From Planotetraspora mira (GTDB taxonomy: Bacteria > Actinomycetota > Actinomycetes > Streptosporangiales > Streptosporangiaceae): 64,000 nucleotides of DNA. Both the position numbers and the translations under genes were made by a program. The notes below the pieces were generated by a model. It was not told the origin of the DNA and made no database searches. It saw nothing but the letters and a program-made list of their open reading frames with translations. Of this stretch, positions 19,075-28,751 are shown one piece after another. The stretch is from positions 62,001 to 126,000 of the forward strand of contig NZ_BOOO01000022.1 of assembly GCF_016863275.1 (NCBI RefSeq). The letters run 5' to 3'. Each line of letters begins with the position of its first letter. Positions within the stretch are counted from its first letter, which is position 1.

Positions 19075-20043
19075 CTAGACAGCCGGAACGGTCGGCCTGC
19101 GATAGAGGTCCCACATCTGCCGCATCCGGACCGCCTGGCCCGCGGTGAAGTTGGTCATGCACCGGTCCTGGGCGTAGTCCATGAAGTTGTGGACGGGGTC
19201 CTCCCCCGGCTCCGTGCAGGTGTCCTTGCCGGGCGGGCAGCCGGTGGTCGGGTACGCCTCGGGCGGGGTGTCGTCGACCGCGTCCCCCGGCGTGGCGCAG
19301 CCGTTCTCGAAGGTGTGCAGCAGGCCGAGCCAGTGGCCGATCTCATGGACGGCGGTGAAGCCCTTGTCGAAGTTGCGCAACGGGCCTCCCGGCACGCTGC
19401 GCCAGTCGATGACCACACCGTCCAGTTGCGGCTCGCCCTGGTACCAGTACGGGTAGGTCGCGTAGCCGAGGACCAGCTCGCCGAGCTGTGCGATGTAGAG
19501 GTTGAGCGTCTCCGCGCCGCCCACGCGCAGCTTGGTCTTGATGGCCGCCTCGTTGCCCAGCGGGTCGCGGAACCAGTCCTTGTTCAGTGTGTGGGTGATG
19601 CCGGTGAGCACGAAGCGCACCCCGGTGTCGACGCCGCCGAGCCTGCCTCCGTAGGCCGCGTTCAGCGTGTCGACCTGCCGCTTGACGCCCGCGTCCGAGA
19701 GCCCGAGGGCACCGTCCTTGATCACGTGCACCCAGAGGGGCACCATGATCTCGCCCGTGGCCGGCACCCGGCGCATGCCTCCGGACTCCTCGAGCCGGCG
19801 CCGCAGGTCGGCGGACATCCGGGCGATCTCTTCCGGCCCCGGTTCGCGCGGCTCGACCGCGTGGGTGAGGCCCTCGGCTCCAGGGCGGAGGGCCACACCT
19901 TCGGACGGCTCGTCGACCGGGCACTCCGCCTCGGCCCTCACCTCAGCCGGGTCCGGCCGGCTGTCGGCGCGGGCCGCGACAGGGAGGCCGCCGCCCAGCG
20001 TGAACAGGCATGCCATGAGGACGGCTGTCGCACACCGGGCCAT
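19075..20043 (-). CDS. Secreted zinc metalloprotease, M43 (pappalysin-like)
   Basis: The product has a signal peptide (residues 1 to about 26, cleavage near AARA) and a propeptide-like acidic region. A metzincin active site, HEIGHWLGLLH, lies at residues 233-243. The Met-turn follows in HNFMDYAQDRCMTNF. Six cysteines in the C-terminal half suggest disulfides. M43 enzymes cleave extracellular proteins; the substrate is not predictable here. The 322-residue length is typical for actinomycete members. The gene is flanked by unrelated genes and probably has its own promoter. Confidence 0.9.
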   Translation of the reverse strand: MARCATAVLMACLFTLGGGLPVAARADSRPDPAEVRAEAECPVDEPSEGVALRPGAEGLTHAVEPREPGPEEIARMSADLRRRLEESGGMRRVPATGEIMVPLWVHVIKDGALGLSDAGVKRQVDTLNAAYGGRLGGVDTGVRFVLTGITHTLNKDWFRDPLGNEAAIKTKLRVGGAETLNLYIAQLGELVLGYATYPYWYQGEPQLDGVVIDWRSVPGGPLRNFDKGFTAVHEIGHWLGLLHTFENGCATPGDAVDDTPPEAYPTTGCPPGKDTCTEPGEDPVHNFMDYAQDRCMTNFTAGQAVRMRQMWDLYRRPTVPAV

Positions 20044-20115
20044 TCGCTCCCCCCGATCTTGCTGGTCAGGAGCCTGACGTTAGCCGTCCCGGGGGGGATC
20101 ATTTCGTTTCGACAC

Positions 20116-20367
20116 TCAGTCGTCGGAAGGTTTGCCCTTGGGCAGTCCCTCGTAGATCTCCTTGCATTCCGGGCAGACCGGATACTTCTTGGGATCCCGG
20201 CTGGGCACCCACACCTTGCCGCAGAGAGCCCGGACGGGAGCACCCGTCACGTAGCTCTCAGTGATCTTGTTCTTGTCGGCGTAGTGCGAGAAGCGCTCGT
20301 GGTCGCCGTCGCCGTGTGACACGCGCGGCGCGACATCGCTCTCGGGAAGAATCTTCGTGCTGGTCAC
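20116..20367 (-). CDS. DUF3039 zinc-ribbon-like protein
   Basis: This small protein of 83 residues matches DUF3039, with FSHYADKNKI, a CGKVW motif and YPVCPECKEIYEGLP. The cysteines suit a zinc ribbon. The family is conserved in actinobacteria and has no established function. A TAGACT hexamer lies 8 bases before the GTG at 20367, which suggests a leaderless transcript; a GTG at 20373 is the alternative start. The longer upstream reading frame overlaps the MFS gene and is not real. Confidence 0.85.
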   Translation of the reverse strand: MTSTKILPESDVAPRVSHGDGDHERFSHYADKNKITESYVTGAPVRALCGKVWVPSRDPKKYPVCPECKEIYEGLPKGKPSDD

Positions 20368-20431
20368 GAACACCGAGTCTACTGAGCGGACGGCGCCCTG
20401 ACGCCGGGCCCGCGCAACGATCCAGGGACGG

Positions 20432-20467
20432 GTACGGCTCCCGCCCGGGAACGAGCGGGAGCCGTAC
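20432..20467 (-). terminator. Terminator hairpin after the MFS gene
   Basis: A perfect 13-bp stem (GTACGGCTCCCGC / GCGGGAGCCGTAC) with a 10-base loop lies 38 bases beyond the stop codon of the MFS transporter gene and upstream of the DUF3039 promoter. Confidence 0.7.
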
Positions 20468-20504
20468 TGCCGGAAGTGGAGCCGTACCGCTGGAACAAGC
20501 GCCG

Positions 20505-22070
20505 TCAGCCCACGTGGACGGGGGCGCCCTCGGTCTTGCGGCCCGCCTTGACGAACAGCGCCAGGAGCGCCGCGATCACGGCGACGGCCGTGCTCACGAC
20601 GAAGCCGAGGTGCAGTCCGTCCATGAACGACAGGTGCGAGGCGTTGGTGATGACACCCGCGGCCGGGCCGGACAGGCCGGGAGGCGCCATGCCGACCGAC
20701 GCCGCCGACTTGAGCCCCTCCAACTGCGCGGGCGGGAGGTTCGCGGCCGCCGGGCCGAGGTAGCCGGGCAGCACGCTCGACACCTTGGCCGCCACGATCG
20801 CACCGAGGACGGCGGTGCCGAGGGCTCCGCCGACCTGCATCGCGGAGTTCTGCACGCCGCCCGCGACACCGCTGAGCTCCTCGGGCGCGTTGCCGACGAT
20901 GATCTCGGTCGCTCCCACGAAGACCGGGGACAGGCCGAAGGCCAGCAGGACGAAGGGGATCGCACTGTCCATGAACTGCGCCTCGACGCTGAGCCGCGAC
21001 ATCAGGAACATCGCGACGGCCGTGATCAGCATGCCGCCCGCGATGGTGACGCGGGGCCCCAGCTTGCCGATGAGGATTCCAGCGATGGGAGAGGCCACGA
21101 TCATGCCGGCGCTCATGGGCAACATCCGCAGGCCCGACTCCAGCGGGCTGAGCCCGTGCACGCCCTGGAAGAAGAACGTGAGGAAGAACATCGCCCCGAA
21201 CATCGAGAACGCCATGAGGATCATCAGGCCGGTGCCGATGGAGACCGAGACGTTGCGGAACAGGCTCAGCGGCAGCAACGGCTCGGCGGCCCGGGCCTGC
21301 CAGAACAGGAACACCGCGCCGACGACGACGGCCGCGACGAGGAAGCCGATGGTCTTGGGATCGCCCCAGCCCCACTCGGGCGCCTTGATGATGGACCAGA
21401 CCAGCGAGAACATCGTGACGGACAGGAGCAGCACCCCGAGCCAGTCGACCCTGGACAACAGCTTCGTCCGGCCGTCCCTGAGGACCCACAGGCCGAACGC
21501 CAGCGCCGCCACGCCGACGGGCACGTTGATGAAGAAGACGGACTGCCAGCTCACGTTCTCGACGAGCAGACCGCCGATGATCGGGCCTCCCGCGCTGGAC
21601 AGCCCGATGATGGCGCCCCAGGCGCCCATCGCCATGTTCAGCCGCTCACCGGGGAAGGCGAGCCTCAGGAGGGCGAGCGCGGCCGGCTGGAGCAGCGCGC
21701 CGAACAGGCCCTGCAGGACACGGAAGGCGATCAGCATCCCGATCGAGGAGGTCAGTCCGATCGCCAGCGAGGTCAGGGCGAAGCCCGCGACACCGATGAG
21801 GAAGATCTTCTTGTGGCCGAACAGGTCGCCGAGCTTTCCGGCGGTGATGAGGAAGACCGCCAGCGCGAGCAGGTAACCACTGGTGATCCATTGCAGGTCG
21901 GACAGCGACGCCCCGAGTTCGACGCCGATGACCGGGTTGGCGATCGCCACGACAGTGCCGTCGAGCATCACCATGATGACGCCGAGCGAAACGGCCAGCA
22001 GCGTCAGCCACGGATGCGCGTCCCCGCCGCCGTCACGCGTATCAGGTGGTACTGCTACCGCTTGAGCCAT
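20505..22070 (-). CDS. MFS drug:H+ antiporter, DHA2 family (14 helices)
   Basis: The 521-residue protein has 14 predicted membrane helices and the DHA2 signatures. Motif A-like GKLGDLFGHKK follows helix 2 and motif C (GGPIIGGLLVENVSWQSVFFIN, read in parts) lies in helix 5 and the loop after it. EmrB/QacA-type pumps export hydrophobic drugs or self-made antibiotics. It is divergent from a TetR-type gene across a 150-base gap that holds a candidate inverted-repeat operator, so it is probably repressed by that regulator and induced by its ligand. Confidence 0.92.
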   Translation of the reverse strand: MAQAVAVPPDTRDGGGDAHPWLTLLAVSLGVIMVMLDGTVVAIANPVIGVELGASLSDLQWITSGYLLALAVFLITAGKLGDLFGHKKIFLIGVAGFALTSLAIGLTSSIGMLIAFRVLQGLFGALLQPAALALLRLAFPGERLNMAMGAWGAIIGLSSAGGPIIGGLLVENVSWQSVFFINVPVGVAALAFGLWVLRDGRTKLLSRVDWLGVLLLSVTMFSLVWSIIKAPEWGWGDPKTIGFLVAAVVVGAVFLFWQARAAEPLLPLSLFRNVSVSIGTGLMILMAFSMFGAMFFLTFFFQGVHGLSPLESGLRMLPMSAGMIVASPIAGILIGKLGPRVTIAGGMLITAVAMFLMSRLSVEAQFMDSAIPFVLLAFGLSPVFVGATEIIVGNAPEELSGVAGGVQNSAMQVGGALGTAVLGAIVAAKVSSVLPGYLGPAAANLPPAQLEGLKSAASVGMAPPGLSGPAAGVITNASHLSFMDGLHLGFVVSTAVAVIAALLALFVKAGRKTEGAPVHVG

Positions 22071-22138
22071 GAATGGGTCCCCCTTGGAAAGGCCAACGGT
22101 CTAGTCTCAGGCAACGATGCGTAATTTATGTCACTGCA

Positions 22139-22184
22139 TGACAGATGACAAATCCTTTTATCCGACATACGGTGACATCTGACA
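22139..22184. promoter_or_regulatory. Candidate TetR operator between MFS pump and tetR
   Basis: TGACAGATGACA (22139-22150) and the nearly complementary TGACATCTGACA (22173-22184) form an inverted pair. Ten of twelve positions match when one arm is reversed and complemented, and the pair is separated by 22 bases. It lies in the divergent promoter region of the MFS transporter and the TetR regulator, where an autoregulated repressor would bind. Confidence 0.5.
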
Positions 22185-22219
22185 GCATGTGAACTACCAG
22201 TTTCGAGCAGGTGACAACC

Positions 22220-22852
22220 GTGGGTCTGCGCGAGCGCAAGAAGGTGCAGACGCGAAACGCCTTGATCGACGCGGCTCTCGAGCTCTTCCTCACACAGGGC
22301 TACGACGCCACGACGATCGACCAGATCGCGGCGCGGGTCGACGTGTCGCCGCGCACGTTCTTCCGGTACTTCTCGTCGAAGGAGGAGGTCGCGCTCTCCC
22401 CGCCCGCCGACAGCCAGGAGATCTTCCTGGCCGAGTTCGCGGCCCGCCCGGAGAGCGAGTCTCCGTACACGGCACTCAGCCAGGCGATGCGCGCCATGAT
22501 CGGCACCCTGCGGGACAAGGAACCCGCGGAGGCCGAGCGGTTCATGAGGGCGCGGCAACTGGTGGAGGAGACACCCCACCTGCTCGCCGGCCAGATGCGC
22601 CTGCTCATGGACAACGAGAAGAGGCTCGTCGCGGAGGTCGCCCGCCGACAGGGCACCGACACCGGGGACCTGTTACCCCAGTTCGTCGTGTCGATCTTCA
22701 CCGGCCTCGGGATGGTCTGCTACACCAGCGGCCCACAGGGGTTCGACATCATGGCCAAGCGCCTCGATGACGTGCTGAAACTGGCCGACCGTTCCCTTCG
22801 CCCGGGCTGGGATCTGGCCGCGGCGGCCGTCTCGTCTCCTGCGACCGGCTGA
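22220..22852 (+). CDS. TetR family transcriptional regulator
   Basis: The 210-residue protein has an N-terminal helix-turn-helix (LRERKKVQTRNALIDAALELF, in parts, then TTIDQIAARVDVSPRTFFRYFSSKEEV, in parts) and a C-terminal ligand-binding domain. The GTG at 22220 is preferred because AGGTGA lies 5 bases upstream; a GTG at 22211 is also in frame. Divergence from the MFS pump gene and the shared operator-like dyad indicate that it controls the pump and itself. Confidence 0.88.
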   Translation: MGLRERKKVQTRNALIDAALELFLTQGYDATTIDQIAARVDVSPRTFFRYFSSKEEVALSPPADSQEIFLAEFAARPESESPYTALSQAMRAMIGTLRDKEPAEAERFMRARQLVEETPHLLAGQMRLLMDNEKRLVAEVARRQGTDTGDLLPQFVVSIFTGLGMVCYTSGPQGFDIMAKRLDDVLKLADRSLRPGWDLAAAAVSSPATG

Positions 22853-22919
22853 AGCGGCCGCCGCGACGCGACTTCGCTCACGCGACCAGAGCAGGATGCG
22901 TGCGGGCGTGCGCCGGCTC

Positions 22920-23495
22920 TCAGTTCTGCTGGGGGTCCTCGGGGAAGGTCGCGACGAGGGCGAGATCGCCCTGCTGCCTCCGCAGGACGCTACGCCAGAG
23001 CGCGGCCGGATCGGAGTTGAAGGTGTCGCCCGGCTCGGAGTCCACGACGTACCAGGCGCCCTCCTCGAGTTCCGCCTGCAGCTGACCGCCGGTCCAGCCC
23101 GCGTATCCGGCGAAGATCCGCATCTGCGAGATCTCCCCCGCGAGGATCTCGGGGGGCGCGTCGAGGTCGACCGTGCCCAGGCGGGACATCGTGGACCTGC
23201 CCTGCAGCCGCCGCCAGCCCAGCGGCTCCTCGCCGCTCAGCACCGCGGCCAGGGCGAGGGCGCTGTCGGTCTGGACCGGCCCGCCCTCGAAGAGCACAGG
23301 GGGGCCGGTGACCAGCGGGTCCCATGAGGGGAGGACCTGCGTCACCGCGACCTCGCTCGGCCTGTTGATGACCACTCCCAGCGTGCCGCCGTCCTCGTCG
23401 TGCTCCAGGACGAGGACGACGCTGCGCCGGAAGTTGGGGTCGTCGAGCAGAGGCGTCGCCACGAGGAGCCGGCCGACGTAGATCGCTTCCGCCAT
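22920..23495 (-). CDS. YqgE/AlgH family protein
   Basis: The product contains the family core GRLLVATPLLDDPNFRRSVVLVLEHDEDG, read in two parts, followed by GVVINRPSEV and the C-terminal IFAGYAGWTGGQLQAEL region. YqgE/AlgH proteins are widespread, small and of unknown molecular function; the alginate-regulator label is historical. The start at 23495 (MAEAIYVGRL) is chosen by homology; an ATG at 23504 would add three residues. It converges with the TetR gene and follows malic enzyme by about 100 bases. Confidence 0.9.
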   Translation of the reverse strand: MAEAIYVGRLLVATPLLDDPNFRRSVVLVLEHDEDGGTLGVVINRPSEVAVTQVLPSWDPLVTGPPVLFEGGPVQTDSALALAAVLSGEEPLGWRRLQGRSTMSRLGTVDLDAPPEILAGEISQMRIFAGYAGWTGGQLQAELEEGAWYVVDSEPGDTFNSDPAALWRSVLRRQQGDLALVATFPEDPQQN

Positions 23496-23598
23496 ACCTC
23501 CCATGATGAACGAGGAATGGCGATTCGCGCACGCCACCCCCGACTCAGCCTGGGACGTCACCCACCGTACGGCCGGTGTCGCCGCAAGTGGCCGCCGA

Positions 23599-25008
23599 TC
23601 AGGCCTCGGTGAACCCCCGCGCCTTGCCGCCGGCCGACTCACGTACGGCTGCCGCCACCGCGTTGGCCACGTCCGGGTGGAAGACGCTGGGGATGATGTA
23701 GTTCGGCCCCAGTTCCTCGCTGGTCACGACGGCGGCGAGCGCCTTGGCCGCCGCCAGCAGCATCTCCTGGGAGACGCCGTTGGCCTGCGCGTCGAGCAGA
23801 CCGCGGAAGACACCCGGGAAGGACAGGACGTTGTTGATCTGGTTCGGGTAGTCGGACCGGCCGGTGGCCACCACCGCCGCGTACTCGCGGGCGTCGTCGG
23901 GCGACACCTCCGGCTCGGGATTGGCCAGCGCGAAGACCACCGCGCCCTCCGCCATCGCGGCGACGTCGTCGGCGGTGAGGATGCCCGGCGCGGACACCCC
24001 GATGAAGACGTCGGCGCCCTTGACCGCACCGCGCAGGTCGCCCGCGTACCCGTCCGCGTTGGTGTGCTCGGCGATCCAGCGCAGCGAGTCGTCCAGGTCG
24101 TCCCGCCCGAGATGGACCGCACCCAGGTAGTCGCACACGACCACGTTGCGCGCGCCGGCCGCCAGCAGCAGGCGCAGCACGGCGGTGCCGGCGGCGCCGG
24201 CGCCGGCCAGCGCGATCCGGACGTCTGCGAGCTCCTTACGCACGACCTTCAGCGCATTGGTCAGGGCGGCGAGCACCACGATCGCGGTGCCGTGCTGGTC
24301 GTCGTGGAACACAGGGATGTCGAGCAACTCGCGCAGCCTGCGCTCCACCTCGAAGCAGCGCGGCGCGGAGATGTCCTCGAGGTTGATGCCGCCGAACCCG
24401 GGAGCGATCACCTGGACCGTCCGCACGATCTCGTCGACGTCCTGCGTGTCGAGGCAGATCGGCCAGGCGTCGATGCCCGCAAAGCGCTTGAACAGCGCGG
24501 CCTTGCCCTCCATCACCGGGAGCGCGGCCGCCGGGCCGATGTTGCCGAGGCCGAGGACGGCCGAGCCGTCGGTGACCACGGCGACGGAGTTGCGCTTGAT
24601 GGTCAGGCGGCGGGCGTCCTCCGGGTTACGCGCGATGGCCAGGCTGACGCGTGCCACACCGGGCGTGTACGCCATGGACAGCTCGTCGCGGTTGCGCAAG
24701 GGGACCTTCGACTGCATCTCGATCTTGCCGCCGAGATGCATGAGGAAGGTGCGGTCGGACACCTTGTGGATGGTGACCCCCTCGACCGCGCCCAGGCTGT
24801 CCACGATCGCCTGGGCATGATCGGTGTCCCTGGCGGCGCAGGTCACGTCGATGCGAAGCTTCTCGTGGCCGGCGTTGGTCACGTCGAGGGCGGTCACCAC
24901 CCCGCCGGCGTTCTCCACCGCGTGGGTGAGCAGGCTTACCGCCTTGCCCCCCGCCGGGACCTCAAGGCGAACAGTGATCGAGTAGGAAACGCTTGGCACG
25001 GTGGCCAC
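23599..25008 (-). CDS. NAD(P)-dependent malic enzyme with N-terminal ACT-like domain
   Basis: The 469-residue protein has an ACT-type regulatory domain (residues about 5-80), then the malic enzyme N domain with [14 protein letters not shown] and the NAD-binding domain with [20 protein letters not shown], split in two. [17 protein letters not shown] and [11 protein letters not shown] are family signatures. It decarboxylates malate to pyruvate, linking the TCA cycle to gluconeogenesis or NADPH supply. The ACT domain suggests control by an amino acid or other small ligand. The cofactor cannot be fixed by eye. Confidence 0.92.
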   Translation of the reverse strand: MATVPSVSYSITVRLEVPAGGKAVSLLTHAVENAGGVVTALDVTNAGHEKLRIDVTCAARDTDHAQAIVDSLGAVEGVTIHKVSDRTFLMHLGGKIEMQSKVPLRNRDELSMAYTPGVARVSLAIARNPEDARRLTIKRNSVAVVTDGSAVLGLGNIGPAAALPVMEGKAALFKRFAGIDAWPICLDTQDVDEIVRTVQVIAPGFGGINLEDISAPRCFEVERRLRELLDIPVFHDDQHGTAIVVLAALTNALKVVRKELADVRIALAGAGAAGTAVLRLLLAAGARNVVVCDYLGAVHLGRDDLDDSLRWIAEHTNADGYAGDLRGAVKGADVFIGVSAPGILTADDVAAMAEGAVVFALANPEPEVSPDDAREYAAVVATGRSDYPNQINNVLSFPGVFRGLLDAQANGVSQEMLLAAAKALAAVVTSEELGPNYIIPSVFHPDVANAVAAAVRESAGGKARGFTEA

Positions 25009-25156
25009 GGCAATCCGCTCCTTTGCGGGGGTCTTTCCGACCGTACGCGCTCGGTGCGGGCGTGTTGCCGGCTCGGGCGAATCGCTCGCCCGGCTGCCGC
25101 ACCCGGCTCGACGGCATCGTGGATGTATTCCATCGTGCCATCCCCGGACAGGTGAT

Positions 25157-25786
25157 TCAGCCCACAGCCGAGGCGGCGGCCACGATCAGCTCCACACACG
25201 TGGTCACCGGGATGACGGTGCTGTCCAGAACCATGTGGTACAGCCCGGGATCAGCGGGGTCGCTCCGGTAGAACTGCCGGACATACGCCCTTCGCGCCCG
25301 GTCGTTGTCGTTCACGACCCTCTTGGCCTCCTGCTCCGGTATGCCGGAGAACGCCGCCGTCTGCAGGACGCGCCGCCGTAGCGGGCCGTCGAGCCGGACG
25401 TGCAGGGCGCCCGGATGATCGGCGAGCACGATCGCGCCGGCCCGGCCCAGGATCACGCCGCCGTGCACCCGGGCGATCTCGCGGATGACCTGTTCAGTCC
25501 GGGCGGCGAACTCGTCGGGCGTCAGCGGCATCCCGGCGGGCACGTAGAGCTCCACGCCGCCGAGCGTCACCGTCGGCAGCCGCATCATGCCGGTAAGGAG
25601 CCTGCCGAAGCCGCTCTCCGCCCGGTCGTCGTGCGCCAGCGCCTCCTCCAGCGTCACGCCGAGTTCACTGGCGACGGCGCCGGGAATCGCCCGGTCGACG
25701 AACGGCACGCCGAGCCGATCGGCCACCGCCGGCCCGATGACGCTGCCGCCTGTGCCGTACGTCGCGGAGATGGTGACGACCCGCAC
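25157..25786 (-). CDS. Cytidylate kinase-like family protein
   Basis: The 209-residue protein begins MRVVTISATYGTGGSVIGPAVA with a P-loop-like segment, and carries GGVILGRAGAIVL and FYRSDPADPGLYHMVLDSTVIP. This is the pattern of the cytidylate kinase-like (AAA_26) family, distinct from the essential Cmk linked to der or rpsA. Its substrate is unknown; some relatives are nucleotide kinases. It lies between malic enzyme and the YbbN-like gene on the same strand, with gaps of about 150 and 50 bases. Confidence 0.85.
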   Translation of the reverse strand: MRVVTISATYGTGGSVIGPAVADRLGVPFVDRAIPGAVASELGVTLEEALAHDDRAESGFGRLLTGMMRLPTVTLGGVELYVPAGMPLTPDEFAARTEQVIREIARVHGGVILGRAGAIVLADHPGALHVRLDGPLRRRVLQTAAFSGIPEQEAKRVVNDNDRARRAYVRQFYRSDPADPGLYHMVLDSTVIPVTTCVELIVAAASAVG

Positions 25787-25833
25787 GTCCCTCCTATGCC
25801 CGCGCAGCGGGCGGGCGACCTCTCAGGAAGGTC

Positions 25834-26751
25834 TCAGAAGAGCGCGTTGGCGAGGTTCCGCCGCGCCTTGGAGACCGAGGGGTCCTCTGCCGGCAGCGCG
25901 TCGAAGAGGCTGAGCAGGTGACGCCTGGCCTTGTCGCGGTCGGCGCCGTTCGTGCGCCGGACGAGCGCGACGAGCCGGTCGAAGGCGTCGTCCACCTTCC
26001 CGTCGAGCGTCTCGAGGTCGGCGGCCTGGATGTGCACGTCGACGTCGGCGGGGTCCGCGGTGGCACGGCGCATGACGTCGGCCGCGTCGAGGTCCTGGGT
26101 CCGGCGCAGGAGGCCGACCCCCGCGAGGCCGATCTTCGCGGCCTCGTCATCCGGCGACTTCGCGCGCAGGCGCTCGTAGGCCGCGGCCGCCGCGTCGAGA
26201 TCGCCCTTGTCCATGGCCTCGTCGGCCGCGAGGAGGTCCGGGTCGACCCGCTCGGCCTCGCCGCCCTCCTCCTGTTCCGGGGCGGCTTCGGCGAGCTCGA
26301 CGCCGAGCTGCTCGAAGACCTGCTCCAGCGCCTGCCTCAGCTGCGCCTCGGGCAGCGGCCCCTCGAACAGGGGCATGAGCTGGCCCTGGAACGCCAGATA
26401 GACGGTGGGGATCGCCCGCATGCGCAACGCCTGGGCGAGGTCGGGGTTCGCCTCGACGTCGACGCGGGCGAGCAGCCACGCGCCGGCGGCCTCGGCGGCC
26501 AGCTTCTCCAGCGTGTAGCTGAACTGCTGAACCTGTTCCGCTCTCGGCACCGTCGCCTCGACGATCACCGGGACGCTCATCGAGCGCTCCACGACGTCGG
26601 AGTTGAAGGTGGCCGAGGTCGCCTCGATCACGTCCGGGGTCGCTCCTGGCCCTTCGGCCTCGCGCCGTGCCTGCGCTTCCAGAGCCTGCTTACGCGCACC
26701 GAGGTCCACGGCGCCGTACAGGGATCCAGGTCGAGAGAAGTCCGCTGCCAT
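25834..26751 (-). CDS. YbbN/CnoX-like thioredoxin-TPR co-chaperone
   Basis: Residues about 40-145 have a thioredoxin fold (FNSDVVERSMSVPVIVEAT, LLARVDVEANPDLAQALRMRAIPTVYLAFQ in parts) but lack the CxxC motif. Residues 170-300 hold tetratricopeptide repeats. This is the architecture of YbbN/CnoX, a chaperedoxin that protects proteins during bleach or heat stress. The corresponding M. tuberculosis gene is Rv1324. Without CxxC a redox role of the classical kind is not expected, and a holdase or scaffold role is more likely. The length of 305 residues is normal. Confidence 0.88.
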   Translation of the reverse strand: MAADFSRPGSLYGAVDLGARKQALEAQARREAEGPGATPDVIEATSATFNSDVVERSMSVPVIVEATVPRAEQVQQFSYTLEKLAAEAAGAWLLARVDVEANPDLAQALRMRAIPTVYLAFQGQLMPLFEGPLPEAQLRQALEQVFEQLGVELAEAAPEQEEGGEAERVDPDLLAADEAMDKGDLDAAAAAYERLRAKSPDDEAAKIGLAGVGLLRRTQDLDAADVMRRATADPADVDVHIQAADLETLDGKVDDAFDRLVALVRRTNGADRDKARRHLLSLFDALPAEDPSVSKARRNLANALF

Positions 26752-26825
26752 ACCCCCAATCCTGCCGTACGCGCGCCCCTGATCCGTGCCAACCCCCGCC
26801 TCCTAGGACGACGGGCGCACCGCGG

Positions 26826-27293
26826 TCAGCCGACCGGGCGCTGGATCGGCTGCCGCTCGGTCCGGTAGATGAGGGTGGTCTCCAGGTGAAAGATCTCCGG
26901 GCGGATCAGGATGCGTTCCAGGATCAGCCGGTGCAGATGATCGGCGTCGGGCACCGCGACGTGCACCAGGAGGTCCTCCGGCCCGGCCACGTGGAACAGG
27001 GCGATCGTCTCCGGAAGGCCGAGTATGAAGGCGCGCAGCGGGTCGACGAGTTGGCTGGTGTGCGGGCGCACCTGCAGCGCGAGCATCGCCTGAAGCGAAC
27101 GGCCGAGCGCCTTGGCGTCCACTTCCGCGCGGAAGCCCGTGATCACCCCACGCCTCCGCAGGCCGCGCACCCGCTCCAGCGCCGTGGAGGGGGCGACGCC
27201 CACCCGCTCCGCGAGGTCCTTGTTGGGCAGCCGTGCGTCGTTCTGCAGCTCTGCCAGAATCGCCCTGTCGATCGAATCCAGTTCGCTGCTCAT
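26826..27293 (-). CDS. Lrp/AsnC family transcriptional regulator
   Basis: The 155-residue protein has the AsnC-type HTH (LDSIDRAILAELQNDARLPN then KDLAERVGVAPSTALERVRGL) and a C-terminal RAM ligand-binding domain. It is divergent from the PLP-dependent decarboxylase gene, with 78 bases between starts. From the usual logic of the family it probably senses an amino acid and controls the decarboxylase. No other target is evident nearby. Confidence 0.9.
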   Translation of the reverse strand: MSSELDSIDRAILAELQNDARLPNKDLAERVGVAPSTALERVRGLRRRGVITGFRAEVDAKALGRSLQAMLALQVRPHTSQLVDPLRAFILGLPETIALFHVAGPEDLLVHVAVPDADHLHRLILERILIRPEIFHLETTLIYRTERQPIQRPVG

Positions 27294-27371
27294 GAGGTAT
27301 CTCGCTTCAGAATTCGGCGTCTATGGCGTTCCACCGTCCGATGTAGTCATCATCCTGCCATGGAGTCGAAT

Positions 27372-28751
27372 ATGACGTGGGACGTGAAGGAGTTCGCCGA
27401 GGCCGCAGAGGTGACGGTGGACGAGTTGGCCGCCTACGTGGACCAGAGCCAGCGGGGCGCGGCACCGGTTCTGCGCCGCCGGCCTCCGCGTGCGCTGGCG
27501 GACAAGCTGGAGCTGGCCCGGTGGATCCGCGATGGAGGCATGACGCCCGAGGACTACCGGCGGTTCCTCGGCGACTATCTCCGCGAGGGCACCCGGCTGC
27601 ACCACCCCGCCTACCTCGGCCACCAGAGCGCCGTTCCCGACTTTCCCGCGGCGCTCGCCGACTTCGTCCACGGCGCGACCAACAATCCGATGGCGATCTA
27701 CGAGATGGGCGCCTCGGCCGCGACGGTCGAGTTCGAGGTGCTGCGCTGGATGCTCGCCAAGGTCGGTTTCCGCGACGGCGGCGGCGTGCTGACGCACGGG
27801 GGCTCCCTGGCCAACCTGACCGCGATGCTCGCCGCGCGGGCGGCCGTGGCGCCGGATGCCTGGGCCGACGGCGTCCCGGCGGACCTCGTCCTGCTGGCAC
27901 CGCCGTCCGCGCACTACTCGATCACCCGGGCCGCCGCGATCCTCGGCCTGGGCGAGCGGGCCGTCGTTCCGCTGGAGGTGGACGGCCTCGGCCGGATCGA
28001 CGTCACCCGCCTGCCCGCCGTACTGGAACAGGTGCGCCGGTCGGGGCGACGGCCGATGGCCCTGGTGGCCGGAGCGTGCGCCACCGGCACCGGCCTGTAC
28101 GACGATCTCCGGGCGATCGGGGAGTTCTGCGCGGAGAACGACATCTGGTATCACGTGGACGGCGCACACGGGGCCTCAGCCCTGCTCAGCGACGGCCACC
28201 GGCATCTGCTCGACGGCGTCGAACTGGCCGACTCGGTCATCTGGGACGCCCACAAGATGTTGCGGACCTCGAGCCTCGCCGCCGCGGTGCTCGTGCGCCG
28301 GGAGCCCGACCTGGACGCGGCCTTCCAGCAGCAGGCGAGTTACCTCTTCTACGGCGACCAGGGATTCGACCTGGTCGGCAGAGCCGTCGAGTGCACCAAG
28401 GCCGAGCTCGGGCTGAAGATCTTCCTCAACCTCGCATGGCGGGGCGAGCGGGGCATGGGCGAATACGTGGCGCGGCAGTACGAGACGGCCCACAGGTTCT
28501 GGGAACTGGCCGGGAACCGGCCCGGTTTCGTCTTCCCCTACGAGCCGGAGAGCAACATCGTCTGCTTCCGGTACGGCACAGCCGACCAGGCGGCCATCCG
28601 CGAACGGCTGATGGCCGACGGCACCTTCCACCTGACCTCAGCCGAGATCGGCGGTGTCCGCCACCTCCGGGTGACCGTGATGGCCCCGGCAACCGACGAC
28701 CAAACCCTGGAGTCCCTCCTCGACCACATCACCACCCTCTTTCCCGCGTGA
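27372..28751 (+). CDS. PLP-dependent group II amino acid decarboxylase
   Basis: The protein of about 459 residues has the group II decarboxylase pattern: GVLTHGGSLANLTAMLAAR, then WYHVDGAHGASALLSD with the PLP-contacting Asp, and WDAHKMLRTSS, whose Lys should bind PLP. Members act on glutamate, diaminobutyrate, tyrosine or other amino acids; the substrate cannot be read from the sequence. The ATG at 27372 is preferred because GGAG lies 6 bases upstream; ATG at 27360 is possible. The divergent Lrp-type gene probably regulates it. Its TGA stop is embedded in the first core of the 53-bp repeat array C. Confidence 0.9.
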   Translation: MTWDVKEFAEAAEVTVDELAAYVDQSQRGAAPVLRRRPPRALADKLELARWIRDGGMTPEDYRRFLGDYLREGTRLHHPAYLGHQSAVPDFPAALADFVHGATNNPMAIYEMGASAATVEFEVLRWMLAKVGFRDGGGVLTHGGSLANLTAMLAARAAVAPDAWADGVPADLVLLAPPSAHYSITRAAAILGLGERAVVPLEVDGLGRIDVTRLPAVLEQVRRSGRRPMALVAGACATGTGLYDDLRAIGEFCAENDIWYHVDGAHGASALLSDGHRHLLDGVELADSVIWDAHKMLRTSSLAAAVLVRREPDLDAAFQQQASYLFYGDQGFDLVGRAVECTKAELGLKIFLNLAWRGERGMGEYVARQYETAHRFWELAGNRPGFVFPYEPESNIVCFRYGTADQAAIRERLMADGTFHLTSAEIGGVRHLRVTVMAPATDDQTLESLLDHITTLFPA